NCBI RefSeq assembly: GCF_004777465.1
Contig: NZ_CP038462.1
Span: 1,798,001-1,862,000, forward strand
DNA from: Nocardioides daphniae
GTDB taxonomy: Bacteria > Actinomycetota > Actinomycetes > Propionibacteriales > Nocardioidaceae
Reading direction: 5' to 3'
DNA length: 64,000 bases
Shown here one piece after another: positions 17,149-25,961 of the stretch (the stretch's first letter is position 1; the number at the start of each line of letters is the position of its first letter). The notes below the pieces were generated by a model that worked only from the letters and a program-made list of their open reading frames with translations, made no database searches and was not told the DNA's origin. The position numbers were made by a program, and so were the translations under genes.

Positions 17149-17923
17149 TCACCCCACGGACGGAAGGGTCATGACCTCGGCACCGTCCTCGGTGATGAGC
17201 ACGGTGTGCTCCGCGTGGGCCGTGAGGCACCCGGTGCGCTGCGCAGCGTCCACCCGTCGTCGTCGGTGACCAGCTCGTCGGTGTCGGTCATCACCCACGG
17301 CTCGAGCGCGAGCAGGAGCCCCGGACGCAGCTGGTAGCCGCGACCCGGCCGACCGATGTTCGGCACGTGCGGGTCCTGGTGCATGGTCGTGCCGACGCCG
17401 TGGCCACCGAAGTCGGTGTTGACCGGTAGCCCTCGTCGGTGAGCACGGTCCCGATCGCGTGGGCGAGGTCGCCGATGCGCGCCGTCGGGCCGGCCACCGC
17501 GATGGCGGCAGCCAGCGCCCGCTGGGTGACCTCGATGAGCTTCTCCTTCTCGGGCGTCGACCCGGTGCCCACCACGGTGGTGATCGCCGAGTCGGCCACG
17601 ACGCCGTCGAGCTGCACGGCCAGGTCGAGGGAGAGCAGGTCGCCGTCGGCCAGGACGCGGTCGTGGGGGAGCCCGTGGAGCACCGCGTCGTTGACCGAGG
17701 TGCAGACGTAGTGGCCGAACGGGCCACGCCCGAACGAGGGCTCGTAGTCGACGTAGCACGAGACCCCGCCGGCCTGCATGATCATCGACTCGGCGACGGC
17801 GTCGAGCTCGAGCAGGTTGACGCCGGGCACCGCACGACGGCGCAGCTCCTGGAGGATGTCCGCCACGAGGGCACCGGCGGCGCGCGCCCGCGGGAAGCGC
17901 GGGGCGTTGAGGATCTCGATCAT
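17149..17923 (-). CDS. map: type I methionine aminopeptidase, two frameshifts
   Basis: The enzyme removes the initiator methionine from new proteins, after Def. About 258 residues are recovered when two bases are restored: one at 17423-17426 (joins DEGYR to PVNTDFGGHGVG) and one at 17230-17232 (joins the TDDDGWTLRSA segment to LTAHAEHTVLITEDG). Metal-binding positions are visible in GDLLSLDLAVQLDGVVADSA (two Asp), GGHGVG (His), LEPWV (Glu) and EHTVL (His/Glu region). It lacks the N-terminal SH3-binding extension of some actinobacterial MAPs. The ATG at 17923 follows GGAGGA. The gene lies just downstream of tRNA-Leu on the same strand. Confidence 0.87.
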
Positions 17924-17943
17924 CGCTTCTTCCTCCCATACGC

Positions 17944-17975
17944 AGAACGGCCCCGGCAAGAGCCAGGGCCGTTCT
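17944..17975 (-). terminator. hairpin terminator downstream of tRNA-Leu
   Basis: A perfect ten-base stem (AGAACGGCCC with GGGCCGTTCT) and a 12-base loop begin five bases after the tRNA 3' end on the minus strand. It probably ends or attenuates tRNA transcription before map. Confidence 0.6.
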
Positions 17976-17979
17976 TCTG

Positions 17980-18065
17980 TGTCCGAGGGGGGACTTGAAC
18001 CCCCACGCCCGATAAAGGGCACTAGCACCTCAAGCTAGCGCGTCTGCCTATTCCGCCACCCGGAC
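17980..18065 (-). tRNA. tRNA-Leu (anticodon GAG)
   Basis: An 86-base class II tRNA. The acceptor arms GTCCGGG and CTCGGAC pair with one G-U, the anticodon stem CTAGC/GCTAG encloses the loop TTGAGGT with anticodon GAG, a long variable arm (TGCCC...GGGCG) follows, and the T loop reads GTTCAAGTC. The discriminator base is A. The 3' CCA is not encoded, so it must be added after transcription. It reads the CUC leucine codon, frequent in this genome. Confidence 0.95.
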
Positions 18066-18160
18066 GAGCAACGAGAGGAACATTAGCAACACCCCTGAGC
18101 AATGCGAAAACGGGGGTGGTCCCGCTTTCGCGAACCGCTGCGAGCAGGGAGGATGTGCCC

Positions 18161-19495
18161 ATGTCAGCGTCCCCCAGCACCCCTCAGCACGACGCCCTCC
18201 ACGACCCCGCGACCGAGGTCGTCGACCTCTGTCGCGACCTGATCCGAATCGACACCTCCAACTACGGCGACGACTCCGGCCCCGGTGAACGACTCGCCGC
18301 CGAGCACGTCGCAGCCCTGCTCGACGAGGTCGGGATCGAGAGCCGGATGGTCGAGGACGTCGCAGGCCGCACCTCATTGGTCGCGCGCTGGGGCGGCTCG
18401 GAGGGGGAGGGGCTTCTCCTGCACGGCCACCTCGACGTGGTGCCGGCCCAGAAGGAGGACTGGACGCACGACCCGTTCGCCGGCGAGATCGCCGACGGCT
18501 ACCTGTGGGGCCGCGGTGCCGTCGACATGAAGGACTTCGACGCCATCCTGCTCTCCGTCGTCCGTGCCCGCGCCCGCGCCGGTCGGGTGCCGAGTCGCCC
18601 GATCGCGCTCTGCTTCACCGCCGACGAGGAGGCCGGGGGCCACAAGGGCGCCGAGGTGATCGTGCGCGACCACGCCGACCTGGTCGACGACTGCACCGAG
18701 GCGATCGGGGAGGTGGGCGGCTTCACCACCACGGTGCGGGGCCAGCGCATCTACCTCATCGAGGCCGCCGAGAAGGGCATGGCCTGGATGCGCCTGCGCA
18801 GCCGAGGGACCGCCGGCCACGGATCGATGGTCAACCACGACAACGCCGTCACCGAGCTGGCCGCCGCCGTCGCCCGGGTGGGGGCCCACGAGTGGCCGGT
18901 GCGCCTCACGCCTGCCATGGAGGTGCTCCTGGCCGCTGTGGGTGAGATCGCCGGCACCCGGGCGACCCCCGACAACGCCCAGGCCCTGGTCGAGGAGTTC
19001 GAGAGCTCCGCCCGGATGCTCGGTGCGGTCATCCGCAACACCGTCAACCCGACGATGTTCGACGCCGGCTACAAGGTCAACGTCATCCCCTCGGAGGCGA
19101 CCGCCCACCTGGACGGCCGTTTCCTCCCGGGCCACGAGGACGAGTTCTTCGCGACCCTCGACGAGCTGCTCGGGCCGCGGGTGGAGCGCGAGTTCATCAG
19201 CCACCAGCAGCCGTGGGAGTCGCCCACCGAGAGCACCCTGATGCGCTCGATCACCAGGTCGATCCTGGCCGAGGACCCGGACGCCGTCGTCGCGCCCTAC
19301 CTCATGAGCGGCGGCACCGACGCCAAGCACTTCGGCAAGCTCGGGATGACGGCGTACGGCTTCGCGCCGCTGCGCCTGCCCGCGGACCTCGACTTCGGCT
19401 CGCTCTTCCACGGCGTCGACGAGCGCGTCCCGGTGGACGCGCTGGAGTTCGGCGCACGCGTCTTCGACCGCTTCCTCGACGAGTCCTGCGGCTGA
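18161..19495 (+). CDS. M20 family metallopeptidase/deacylase
   Basis: This 444-residue di-zinc hydrolase of the M20/M25/M40 family has LLHGHLDVVPA near residue 85 (zinc His and catalytic Asp), WGRGAVDMKD near 115 (bridging Asp), TADEEAGGHKGA near 150 (catalytic Glu and zinc ligand) and GGTDAKHF near the end (last zinc His). A dimerisation/lid domain lies between about 195 and 310. Substrates of this branch are acylated amino acids or dipeptides; the exact one is unknown. The ATG at 18161 was chosen because GGGAGG lies eight bases upstream, although the frame is open to 18116. Confidence 0.87.
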   Translation: MSASPSTPQHDALHDPATEVVDLCRDLIRIDTSNYGDDSGPGERLAAEHVAALLDEVGIESRMVEDVAGRTSLVARWGGSEGEGLLLHGHLDVVPAQKEDWTHDPFAGEIADGYLWGRGAVDMKDFDAILLSVVRARARAGRVPSRPIALCFTADEEAGGHKGAEVIVRDHADLVDDCTEAIGEVGGFTTTVRGQRIYLIEAAEKGMAWMRLRSRGTAGHGSMVNHDNAVTELAAAVARVGAHEWPVRLTPAMEVLLAAVGEIAGTRATPDNAQALVEEFESSARMLGAVIRNTVNPTMFDAGYKVNVIPSEATAHLDGRFLPGHEDEFFATLDELLGPRVEREFISHQQPWESPTESTLMRSITRSILAEDPDAVVAPYLMSGGTDAKHFGKLGMTAYGFAPLRLPADLDFGSLFHGVDERVPVDALEFGARVFDRFLDESCG

Positions 19496-19513
19496 GGGCG
19501 GGCGCAGCGCGGG

Positions 19514-19735
19514 TCAGAGCAGGAACGTCGGGCGCTGGCGGATGATCTTGCGCCTGAGGACCACCGACCTGCTCCCGTCCGGACGGATCCGGAGCCGGGA
19601 CAGCTCCCAGCCGCCGTTTCTCCGCCCGCTCGACGAGCAGTCGGCGCACGGCGCTGCGGCTGAAGTCGCGGGGTAGACGACCGTGTCGAACTCCCACTCC
19701 ACCCCTCGACCGAGGGTGCGCTGCGCGGGAGCCAT
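19514..19735 (-). CDS. DUF5703 family protein, two compensating frameshifts
   Basis: This is a short conserved actinobacterial protein of about 73 residues with unknown function. The pieces are GVEWEFDTVVYP in the first frame, RDFSRSAVRRLLVERAE in the second and NGGWELSRLRIRPDG...RRKIIR in the first again. A missing base in the GGGG run at 19670-19673 and an extra base in the TTT run at 19617-19619 explain the switch and its return. The C-terminal basic stretch is typical. It starts two bases after the stop of the aldo/keto reductase gene and is probably co-transcribed with it. Confidence 0.75.
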   Translation of the reverse strand: MAPAQRTLGRGVEWEFDTVVYPATSAAAPCADCSSSGRRNGGWELSRLRIRPDGSRSVVLRRKIIRQRPTFLL

Positions 19736-19737
19736 CG

Positions 19738-20684
19738 TCACTCCGCCGAGACGTCGTCCAGTGCGGCGGTGATCTCCGGCGGCAGCGTCAGCTCCTCCAC
19801 CGACAGGGCGGCCGTGAGCTGGGCGGCCGTGCGGGCCCCGATGATCGGCGCGGTGACGCCCACCCGGTCGCGCACCCAGACCAGGGCGACCTGCAGCGGC
19901 GTCCACCCCAGGCCCTCGGCGGCCCGGCAGACGGCCTCGGTGATGCCGCGGCCACGCTCGTCGAGGTAGGGGTTCACGAAGCCGGCGAAGTGGTTGGAGG
20001 CGCCACGCGAGTCCTGCGGGGTGCCCGAGCGGTACTTGCCCGTCAGCACGCCACGACCGAGCGGCGACCAGGGGAGGATGCCCATGCCCATGGCACGAGC
20101 CGCCGGCAGCACCTCCGCCTCGATGCTCCGCTTGAGCAGCGAGTACTCGACCTGGGTGCTCGCCAGCGGCGTACGACCCGGGACGGCGCGCTGCCAGGTC
20201 GCGGCCTGGGCGGTCTGCCAGCCGGTGTAGTTGGAGACGCCGACGTACGAGGCGCGACCGCTGGTCACGGCGTGGTCGAGCGCGGCCAGCGTCTCCTCGA
20301 TGGGCGCCTCGTCGGTCCACACGTGCACCTGCCAGAGGTCCACGTGGTCGACGCGCAGGCGGCGGAGCGACTCGTCGAGGTTGGTGAGCAGGGTGCCGCG
20401 CGAGGTGTCGGCCACCCGCTCGTTGCCGCGGCGGCCGACGCCGGCCTTGGTGGCGATGACGACCTCGTCGCGCCGCAGCACGTCGCCGACCAGCGAGCCG
20501 ATCAGCGCCTCGGGGCGCCGTCGCTGTAGCTGGCAGCCGTGTCGACCAGGGTGCCGCCGGCCTCGTGGAAGGCGACCAGCTGGTCGCGGGCCTCGTGCTC
20601 GTCGGTGTCCCGCCCCCAGGTCATGGTGCCGAGGCCGAGACGGGAGACACGAAGGCCGGTACGTCCGACGGTGCGCTGCTGCAT
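19738..20684 (-). CDS. aldo/keto reductase, frameshifted
   Basis: This is an NADPH-dependent TIM-barrel oxidoreductase of about 315 residues. The start MQQRTVGRTGLRVSRLGLGTM is typical. DTAASYSDGA holds the catalytic Asp and Tyr, ATKAG the Lys, and VDLWQVHVW the His. LGRGVLTGKY and the C-terminal IIGARTAAQL NADPH-binding segment are also present. The frame breaks at 20512-20515, where one base is missing from a GGGG run (plus strand). The substrate is unknown. The ATG at 20684 follows a TAACCT hexamer seven bases away. Confidence 0.87.
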
Positions 20685-20691
20685 GGCGCAC

Positions 20692-20697
20692 AGGTTA
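20692..20697 (-). promoter_or_regulatory. -10 hexamer, leaderless start of aldo/keto reductase gene
   Basis: TAACCT on the minus strand ends seven bases before the ATG at 20684. Confidence 0.5.
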
Positions 20698-20777
20698 GCC
20701 AGCGTGACCCACGCCGCCACGCACGGCTCGCCGCAACCATGGCCGGGGAGGCGGCCGGGGAGCGCCCGCCGTGCCCC

Positions 20778-20783
20778 TAGGCT
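20778..20783 (+). promoter_or_regulatory. -10 hexamer, near-leaderless start of uppP
   Basis: TAGGCT ends eight bases before the ATG at 20792. Confidence 0.6.
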
Positions 20784-20791
20784 GTGGCCCC

Positions 20792-21615
20792 ATGTGGGAT
20801 CTGCTGAAGGCCGTCGTGCTCGGAACGCTGCAAGGGCTGACCGAGTTCCTCCCGATCTCGAGCAGCGCGCACCTGCGCATCTTCCCCGAGTGGTTCGGTT
20901 GGGGCGACCCGGGGGCCGCCTTCACCGCGGTCGTCCAGATCGGCACCGAGCTCGCCGTGCTGATCTACTTCCGCAAGGACATCTGGAACATCGGGTCGAC
21001 CTGGGTCAAGGCGATCTTCAAGCCCGAGCTCCGCGGCACCCACGAGGCCCGGATGGGCTGGTTCATCATCTTCGGGTCGCTCCCGATCGTCGTGCTCGGC
21101 ATCGCGCTCAAGGACATCATCGAGAGCGAGTTCCGCAACCTGTGGATCGTGGCCGCGATGCTGGTCGTGATGGGTGTCGTCCTGGGCATCGCCGACCGGG
21201 TCGGCCGCAACGAGCGCCGCACCGAGCAGATCCAGATGAAGGACGCGATGCTCATGGGCCTGGCCCAGGCGATGGCGCTGGTGCCGGGCGTCTCCCGCTC
21301 CGGCGCGACGATCTCGATGGGTCGCTTCCTCGGCCTGGAGCGCGAGGCGGCCACGCGCTTCGCCTTCCTGCTGGCCATCCCGGCCGTCGTCGGCGCCGGC
21401 CTCTTCACGCTGCCCGACATCCCCAACGGCGACAACACCTACGGCTGGGGCCCGACCCTGGTCGCCACGGTGGTCTCGTTCGTCGTGGCTACGCCGCCAT
21501 CGCGTGGCTGCTGCGCTACGTCTCGACGCGCTCCTACACGCCGTTCGTGATCTACCGGATCGCGCTCGGCCTGCTGACGATGGGGCTGCTGACCGCCGGC
21601 GTGCTGGCGGCCTGA
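20792..21615 (+). CDS. uppP: undecaprenyl-diphosphatase UppP (BacA family), frameshifted
   Basis: This membrane enzyme recycles undecaprenyl diphosphate for cell-wall synthesis and gives bacitracin resistance. About 274 residues form eight hydrophobic helices. The two active-site motifs are intact: GLTEFLPISSSAHL near residue 13 and PGVSRSGATISMGRFLG near 165. The frame breaks at 21486-21488, where one G is missing, after which YAAIAWLLRYVSTRSYTPFVIYRIALG completes the family C-terminus. The orthologue in mycobacteria lies in the same neighbourhood (Rv2136c). It converges with corA, with 15 bases between stops. Confidence 0.9.
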
Positions 21616-21630
21616 GCCGGCTCCCGCCCG

Positions 21631-22564
21631 TCAGAGCCAGTTGGAGCGCTTGAACGCCGCGTACAGCACCGAGACGACGACCACCATGACGCCCAGCGCC
21701 AAGGGGTAGCCGAAGGTCCAGGAGAGCTCGGGCATGTGCGTGAAGTTCATCCCGTAGATACCGGCGATCAGCGTCGGCACCACGACCAGGGCAGCCGCCG
21801 CCGAGATCTTGCGCATGTCCTCGTTCTGCTGCATCGAGATCCTGGCCACGTGGGCGTCGAAGACGCTGGTCAGCATGGCGTCCAACGAGTCGACCGCCTC
21901 GTTGAGCCGGTGCAGCCGCTCGCCCAGCACCCGGAAGGCGGCGTCCTGGTCGGCCTCGGCATGGGCGAAGCGCTCCAGCGGGCCGACCAGCGGGGTGACG
22001 GCACGACGTACCTCCGCCACCTCGCGCTTGAGCAGGTAGATCCGCTCCGCGTCCGAGGTGGAGGTGGTCGAGAAGACCGACGCCTCGACCTCCTCCACGT
22101 CGACGAAGAGCTCGCTGGTCACCTCCTCGTAGCCGTCGACCACCCAGCGGCAGAGGGCTGCGACGGCGGCACGGCCGGTGTCGCCACCGTCTGGCGGGCG
22201 GTGTGCCGGGTGGCGTGGGTCGGCGGGCGGTGCAGCGAGACCACCACGTCACCCCGGATGAAGACGTCGAGCTGCCCGGTCTCCACCGCGTCGGTGGGGT
22301 CGTCGTACTGCAGCGTCCGCAGGGTCAAGCGCTGTACGCCCGACTCACCGCTCAGGGCGGGCTGCCGGGCGCCGCTGTGCTCGACCAGTCGTTCGGGGGT
22401 GGTGCCGAGCACCCGGGCGGCCTCGACCACGTCGGCCGCGTCGGGGGACTCGATCGCCACCCACCGCGCCGACGAGCCGGAGGCCGTCTCCGGGTCGGCG
22501 GGCTGCCGGAGTCGGGACGCTCGTCGTCGGCGTCGGCGTCGTCGAAGGAGTCGTGTCGGATCAC
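21631..22564 (-). CDS. CorA family magnesium/cobalt transporter, two frameshifts
   Basis: The protein is about 311 residues. The N-terminal cytoplasmic domain (WVAIESPDAADVVEAARVLG) leads to long helices and two C-terminal membrane helices. The signature loop YGMNFTHMPEL holds the GMN motif that forms the selectivity mouth of CorA channels. The frame breaks at 22506-22509 (one missing base) and somewhere in 22160-22225 (exact place unclear). The acidic N-terminal leader (DSFDDADADDE) is typical of actinobacterial CorA. The GTG at 22564 follows a TACCGT hexamer six bases away; it is divergent from the histidine phosphatase gene, only 32 bases apart. Confidence 0.85.
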
Positions 22565-22570
22565 GGCGCC

Positions 22571-22576
22571 ACGGTA
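22571..22576 (-). promoter_or_regulatory. -10 hexamer, leaderless start of corA
   Basis: TACCGT on the minus strand ends six bases before the GTG at 22564. Confidence 0.5.
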
Positions 22577-22583
22577 GCGCCAC

Positions 22584-22589
22584 TAGGCT
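22584..22589 (+). promoter_or_regulatory. -10 hexamer, leaderless start of histidine phosphatase gene
   Basis: TAGGCT ends seven bases before the ATG at 22597. It lies seven bases from the divergent corA hexamer. Confidence 0.65.
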
Positions 22590-22596
22590 TCAGCGC

Positions 22597-23310
22597 ATGG
22601 CCACAGTGATCCTCGTGCGGCACGGCCGCTCGACCGCCAACTCCACGGGCGTGCTGGCCGGGCGGCTCCCCGGCGTCCTGCTCGACGCCACGGGGGAGGA
22701 GCAGGTGCGTCGTGTCGGCGAGCGCCTCTCGGTGGTCCCGTTGGTGCGGGCGGTCAGCAGCCCGCTCGAGCGCTGCGAGCAGACGGCCCGCGCGATCGTG
22801 GACGCCCAGACCTCTCCGCCCACCCTCCAGCACGACGAGCGCCTGACCGAGTGCGGCTACGGCGCCTGGCAGGGCCGCTCCCTCAAGGAGCTGGCCGGCG
22901 AGGACCTGTGGCGCACCGTGCAGCGTCACCCCTCCTACGCCGTCTTCCCGGAGGGGGAGTCGATCCAGGCCATGGCGGCCCGAGCCGTCGAGGCGATCCG
23001 CGCGATCGACGCCGACGTCGAGGCCGAGCACGGCGCCGGTGCCGTCTGGCTGGCGGTCAGTCACGGCGACGTCATCAAGTCGATCCTGGCCGACGCCCAC
23101 GGCACGCACCTCGACCACTTCCAGCGGATCATCGTCGACCCCGCGTCGGTCAGCATCGTGCGCTTCACCGCCGACCGGCCCTACGTGGTCGCCACCAACA
23201 CCCACGCCGGCGACCTCTCCTGGCTGCGCCCGGGACAGGGCGAGGAGACCTCGGTCGACGCCGTCCCCGGCGGAGGCGCCGGCCCGTCCACGTCAACCCA
23301 CCCCGCCTAG
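22597..23310 (+). CDS. histidine phosphatase family protein (MSMEG_4193-like)
   Basis: This 237-residue phosphoglycerate-mutase-like phosphatase has the catalytic VILVRHGRSTANSTG at the N-terminus, SSPLERCEQTA near residue 55, ERLTECGYGAWQG near 85 and AVSHGDVIKSIL near 150 with the second His. The last 35 residues are a disordered Gly/Pro/Ser/Thr tail. The substrate is unknown. In many actinobacteria this gene is followed by a DUF3090 gene, an SCO1664-family gene and mshC, as it is here. Its stop codon TAG is also the first half of the next gene's -10 hexamer. Confidence 0.85.
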   Translation: MATVILVRHGRSTANSTGVLAGRLPGVLLDATGEEQVRRVGERLSVVPLVRAVSSPLERCEQTARAIVDAQTSPPTLQHDERLTECGYGAWQGRSLKELAGEDLWRTVQRHPSYAVFPEGESIQAMAARAVEAIRAIDADVEAEHGAGAVWLAVSHGDVIKSILADAHGTHLDHFQRIIVDPASVSIVRFTADRPYVVATNTHAGDLSWLRPGQGEETSVDAVPGGGAGPSTSTHPA

Positions 23311-23313
23311 GCT
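23308..23313 (+). promoter_or_regulatory. -10 hexamer of DUF3090 gene, overlapping the upstream stop codon
   Basis: TAGGCT ends six bases before the ATG at 23320. Its TAG is the stop codon of the histidine phosphatase gene. Confidence 0.65.
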
Positions 23314-23319
23314 GGCCCC

Positions 23320-23874
23320 ATGCCCCTCGTGCACTCCTTCGATCCCCCCGAGCGCTTCGTCACCGGAACCGTGGGCGAGCCCGGACACCGGACGTTCTTC
23401 CTCCAGGCGCGTGCGGTCGACAAGGTCGTCACGGTCTCGCTGGAGAAGCAGCAAGTCGCGGTGCTGGTCGAGCGCCTCGACGAGCTGCTCGACGAGCTGA
23501 TGCGGGTCCCCGGCAACGAGACGGTGATCCCGGCCATCACGCCCTTCGACCTCCAGGACTCGGCCCCGCTGGAGCAGCCGATCGTGGAGGAGTTCCGGGT
23601 CGGCACCATGGCGCTGTCGTGGGACCCGGTCGACCAGCGCGTCGTGCTCGAGGCCTTCCCCGTCGACACCGCCGAGCCGTCCGACGAGGAGGACGACAGC
23701 GAGCCCGAGGAGCTCCTCCTCGTCCGCATGACCGGAGCCCTGGCCCGCGCCTTCTGCTCCCGCGCCCAGCAGGTGGTCGAGGCCGGACGCCCCGACTGCC
23801 CCTTCTGCGGCAACCCGGTCGACCCCGACGGTCACCTGTGCGTGCGCGCCAACGGCTTCAGGCGCCGGCAGTAG
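23320..23874 (+). CDS. DUF3090 family protein with C-terminal zinc-finger-like motif
   Basis: This 184-residue protein starts MPLVHSFDPPERFVTGTVGEPG, as DUF3090 proteins do. It ends with CPFCGNPVDPDGHLCVRANG, whose three Cys and one His look like a zinc ribbon. An acidic stretch (EPSDEEDDSEPEE) lies just before the C-terminal helix. The function is unknown. Its steady linkage to an SCO1664-type kinase-like protein and mshC suggests a shared role, which is inference only. Confidence 0.85.
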   Translation: MPLVHSFDPPERFVTGTVGEPGHRTFFLQARAVDKVVTVSLEKQQVAVLVERLDELLDELMRVPGNETVIPAITPFDLQDSAPLEQPIVEEFRVGTMALSWDPVDQRVVLEAFPVDTAEPSDEEDDSEPEELLLVRMTGALARAFCSRAQQVVEAGRPDCPFCGNPVDPDGHLCVRANGFRRRQ

Positions 23875-24655
23875 TGGAACCGGCGCCCTTCCCCGGCGTC
23901 CCCGGCGTGCCGGAGGGGACGCTGACCCTGCACGGCCGGGTCATGCCCGCCTCCAACGCCACCTTCGTCGGTGAGGTCGACGGCGTACGCGTGGTCTACA
24001 AGCCGATCAGCGGGGAGCGGCCGTTGTGGGACTTCCCCGACGGCTCCCTGGCCGGGCGCGAGGTCGCCAGTGCGCTGGTCTCCGAGGCGCTGGGGTGGCG
24101 GGTCGTCCCGCCGACGGTGCTGCGCGACGGTCCCCACGGGCCGGGGATGGTCCACTGGTGTGCGAGCCCGACCCCGGGCAGGAGGCGGTCGACCTGGTTG
24201 AGGCCGACGCCGTGCCCCAGGGCTACTGCCACGTCCTGGACGGGCTCGACGCCCTCGACCAGCCGGTGGCGCTGGTCCACGAACGCTCCGACGCGCTGCG
24301 GCGGATGGCCCTCTTCGACGTCGTCACCAACAACTCCGACCGCAAGGGCGGCCACGTCCTGGCGATGGCTGACGGCCACCGCTACGGCGTCGACCACGGA
24401 CTCACGTTCCACACCGACCCCAAGCTGCGCACCGTGCTGTGGGGATGGGCGGGGGAGCCGGTCCCGGCCGACGACCTGACCCGCATCGCCCGTCTGGCCG
24501 ACCAGCTGGAGGGCGAGCTCGGCGAGGAGCTGACCTTCCTGGTGACGGTCGACGAGGTCGCTGCAGCGGTCCGTCGGTGCCGCCGACTGGCCGAGGCCGG
24601 AGTCATGCCGGTGCCGGACGGACGGTGGCCTGCCATTCCCTGGCCACCCTTCTAG
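23874..24655 (+). CDS. SCO1664 family protein (PI3/PI4-kinase-like fold), frameshifted
   Basis: The protein is about 260 residues. The N-terminal half has [27 protein letters not shown], where the Lys could bind ATP as in kinase-like folds. The C-terminal half has [21 protein letters not shown] and [10 protein letters not shown], which match the catalytic NxxxRKxxH-type and DHG segments of PI3/PI4-kinase-like proteins. The frame breaks at 24152-24161, where a base is missing before [16 protein letters not shown]. The GTG start shares a base with the stop of the DUF3090 gene (TAGTG), so translation is coupled. The substrate and role are unknown. Confidence 0.78.
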
Positions 24656-24656
24656 G

Positions 24657-24662
24657 TAGGCT
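24657..24662 (+). promoter_or_regulatory. -10 hexamer, leaderless start of mshC
   Basis: TAGGCT ends seven bases before the ATG at 24670, two bases after the upstream stop codon. Confidence 0.65.
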
Positions 24663-24669
24663 TCGGGCC

Positions 24670-25905
24670 ATGCGTGCATGGTCTGCCCCGGATGTCCCCG
24701 TCCTGCCGGTCCGTGGTCCCGAGGTGAGGATCCACGACACCGCGACCGGGCGACTGGTCACCAGCGTCCCCGAGAGCGGCGCGGCACGCCTCTACGTCTG
24801 CGGCATCACGCCCTACGACGCGACCCACATGGGCCACGCAGCCACGTACGTCGCCTTCGACCTGCTCAACCGCGCCTGGCGCAACGCCGGCCACGAGGTC
24901 ACGTACGTCCAGAACGTCACCGACGTCGATGACCCGCTGCTCGAGCGCGCCGGCAAGGTCAAGGTCGACTGGGTCGAGCTGGCCGAGCGGGAGACCGAGC
25001 TCTTCCGCCAGGACATGCGGGCGCTGCGCGTGCTTCCCCCGGCGCACTACGTCGGTGCGGTGGAGTCGATCCCGCTGGTCATCGCCTACATCCAGCGCCT
25101 CCAGGAGGCCGGTGCCGTCTACGAGCTCGAGGGCGACCTCTACTTCTCCGTCGCGGCGGACACCTCCTTCGGCGGTGTCTCGCAGTACGACCGCGAGACC
25201 ATGCTGACGATCTTCGGCGAGCGGGGCGGCGACCCCGAGCGCCCCGGCAAGCGGGACGCGCTCGACTGCGTGCTCTGGCTCGCGGCCCGTGAGGGGGAGC
25301 CCTCGTGGGACAGCCCGTGGGGCGCCGGTCGACCCGGCTGGCACGTCGAGTGCACGGCGATCGCCCAGGAGCACCTCGGCGGCGGCTTCGACGTCCAGGG
25401 CGGCGGCTCCGACCTGGTCTTCCCGCACCACGAGATGTGCGCGTCGCAGGCGCACGTCGCGCACGGCGAGTTCGCCCGGGCGTACGCCCACGTGGGCATG
25501 GTCGCCTACGACGGCGAGAAGATGTCGAAGTCCAAGGGCAACCTGGTCTTCGTCTCCCACCTGCGCAACAGCGACGTCGACCCGATGGCGATCCGCCTGG
25601 CCCTGCTGCGCCACCACTACCGCGACGACTGGGAGTGGCAGGACGCCGAGCTGTGGGACGCGGTCGACACCCTCGACCGCTGGCGCAAGGCGCTGTCGCT
25701 GGGGGCCGGAGCCGCTGCGGGCCCGGTGGTGGAGTCGGTGCTCGCCGCGCTCTCCGACGACCTCGACGCACCGAGCGCCGTGGCTGCCGTCGAGGCGTGG
25801 GTGGACGCCACCCTCGGCACCTCGGGCCTGGCCGACGCCAGTGACGCCGACGCCTCGCGCATCGTGCACCAGGTCCTCGACGCTGCGCTGGGCCTGTCGC
25901 TCTGA
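24670..25905 (+). CDS. mshC: cysteine:glucosaminyl inositol ligase, mycothiol biosynthesis
   Basis: MshC joins cysteine to GlcN-inositol with ATP, the third enzymatic step of mycothiol synthesis. The 411 residues resemble cysteinyl-tRNA synthetase without the tRNA-binding part: [16 protein letters not shown] near residue 40 (zinc Cys and the HIGH-like THMGH), [10 protein letters not shown] and HHEMCASQ (further zinc ligands), and EKMSKSKGN (KMSKS loop). This length is usual for MshC and shorter than CysS. Its presence places the organism among the mycothiol-making actinobacteria. It has its own leaderless promoter although it follows SCO1664 closely. Confidence 0.93.
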   Translation: MRAWSAPDVPVLPVRGPEVRIHDTATGRLVTSVPESGAARLYVCGITPYDATHMGHAATYVAFDLLNRAWRNAGHEVTYVQNVTDVDDPLLERAGKVKVDWVELAERETELFRQDMRALRVLPPAHYVGAVESIPLVIAYIQRLQEAGAVYELEGDLYFSVAADTSFGGVSQYDRETMLTIFGERGGDPERPGKRDALDCVLWLAAREGEPSWDSPWGAGRPGWHVECTAIAQEHLGGGFDVQGGGSDLVFPHHEMCASQAHVAHGEFARAYAHVGMVAYDGEKMSKSKGNLVFVSHLRNSDVDPMAIRLALLRHHYRDDWEWQDAELWDAVDTLDRWRKALSLGAGAAAGPVVESVLAALSDDLDAPSAVAAVEAWVDATLGTSGLADASDADASRIVHQVLDAALGLSL

Positions 25906-25909
25906 CGCG

Positions 25910-25961
25910 TCAGGCGCCCGCGGCAGGCCGGGAGTGGCTCACTCCTCGCCGCGGCGCCTGA
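25910..25961. terminator. bidirectional terminator between mshC and PAC2 gene
   Basis: TCAGGCGCC plus GCGGC (25910-25924, one bulged C) pair with GCCGC plus GGCGCCTGA (25948-25961). The 14-pair stem reaches into the 3' end of the convergent PAC2 gene. Confidence 0.55.
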
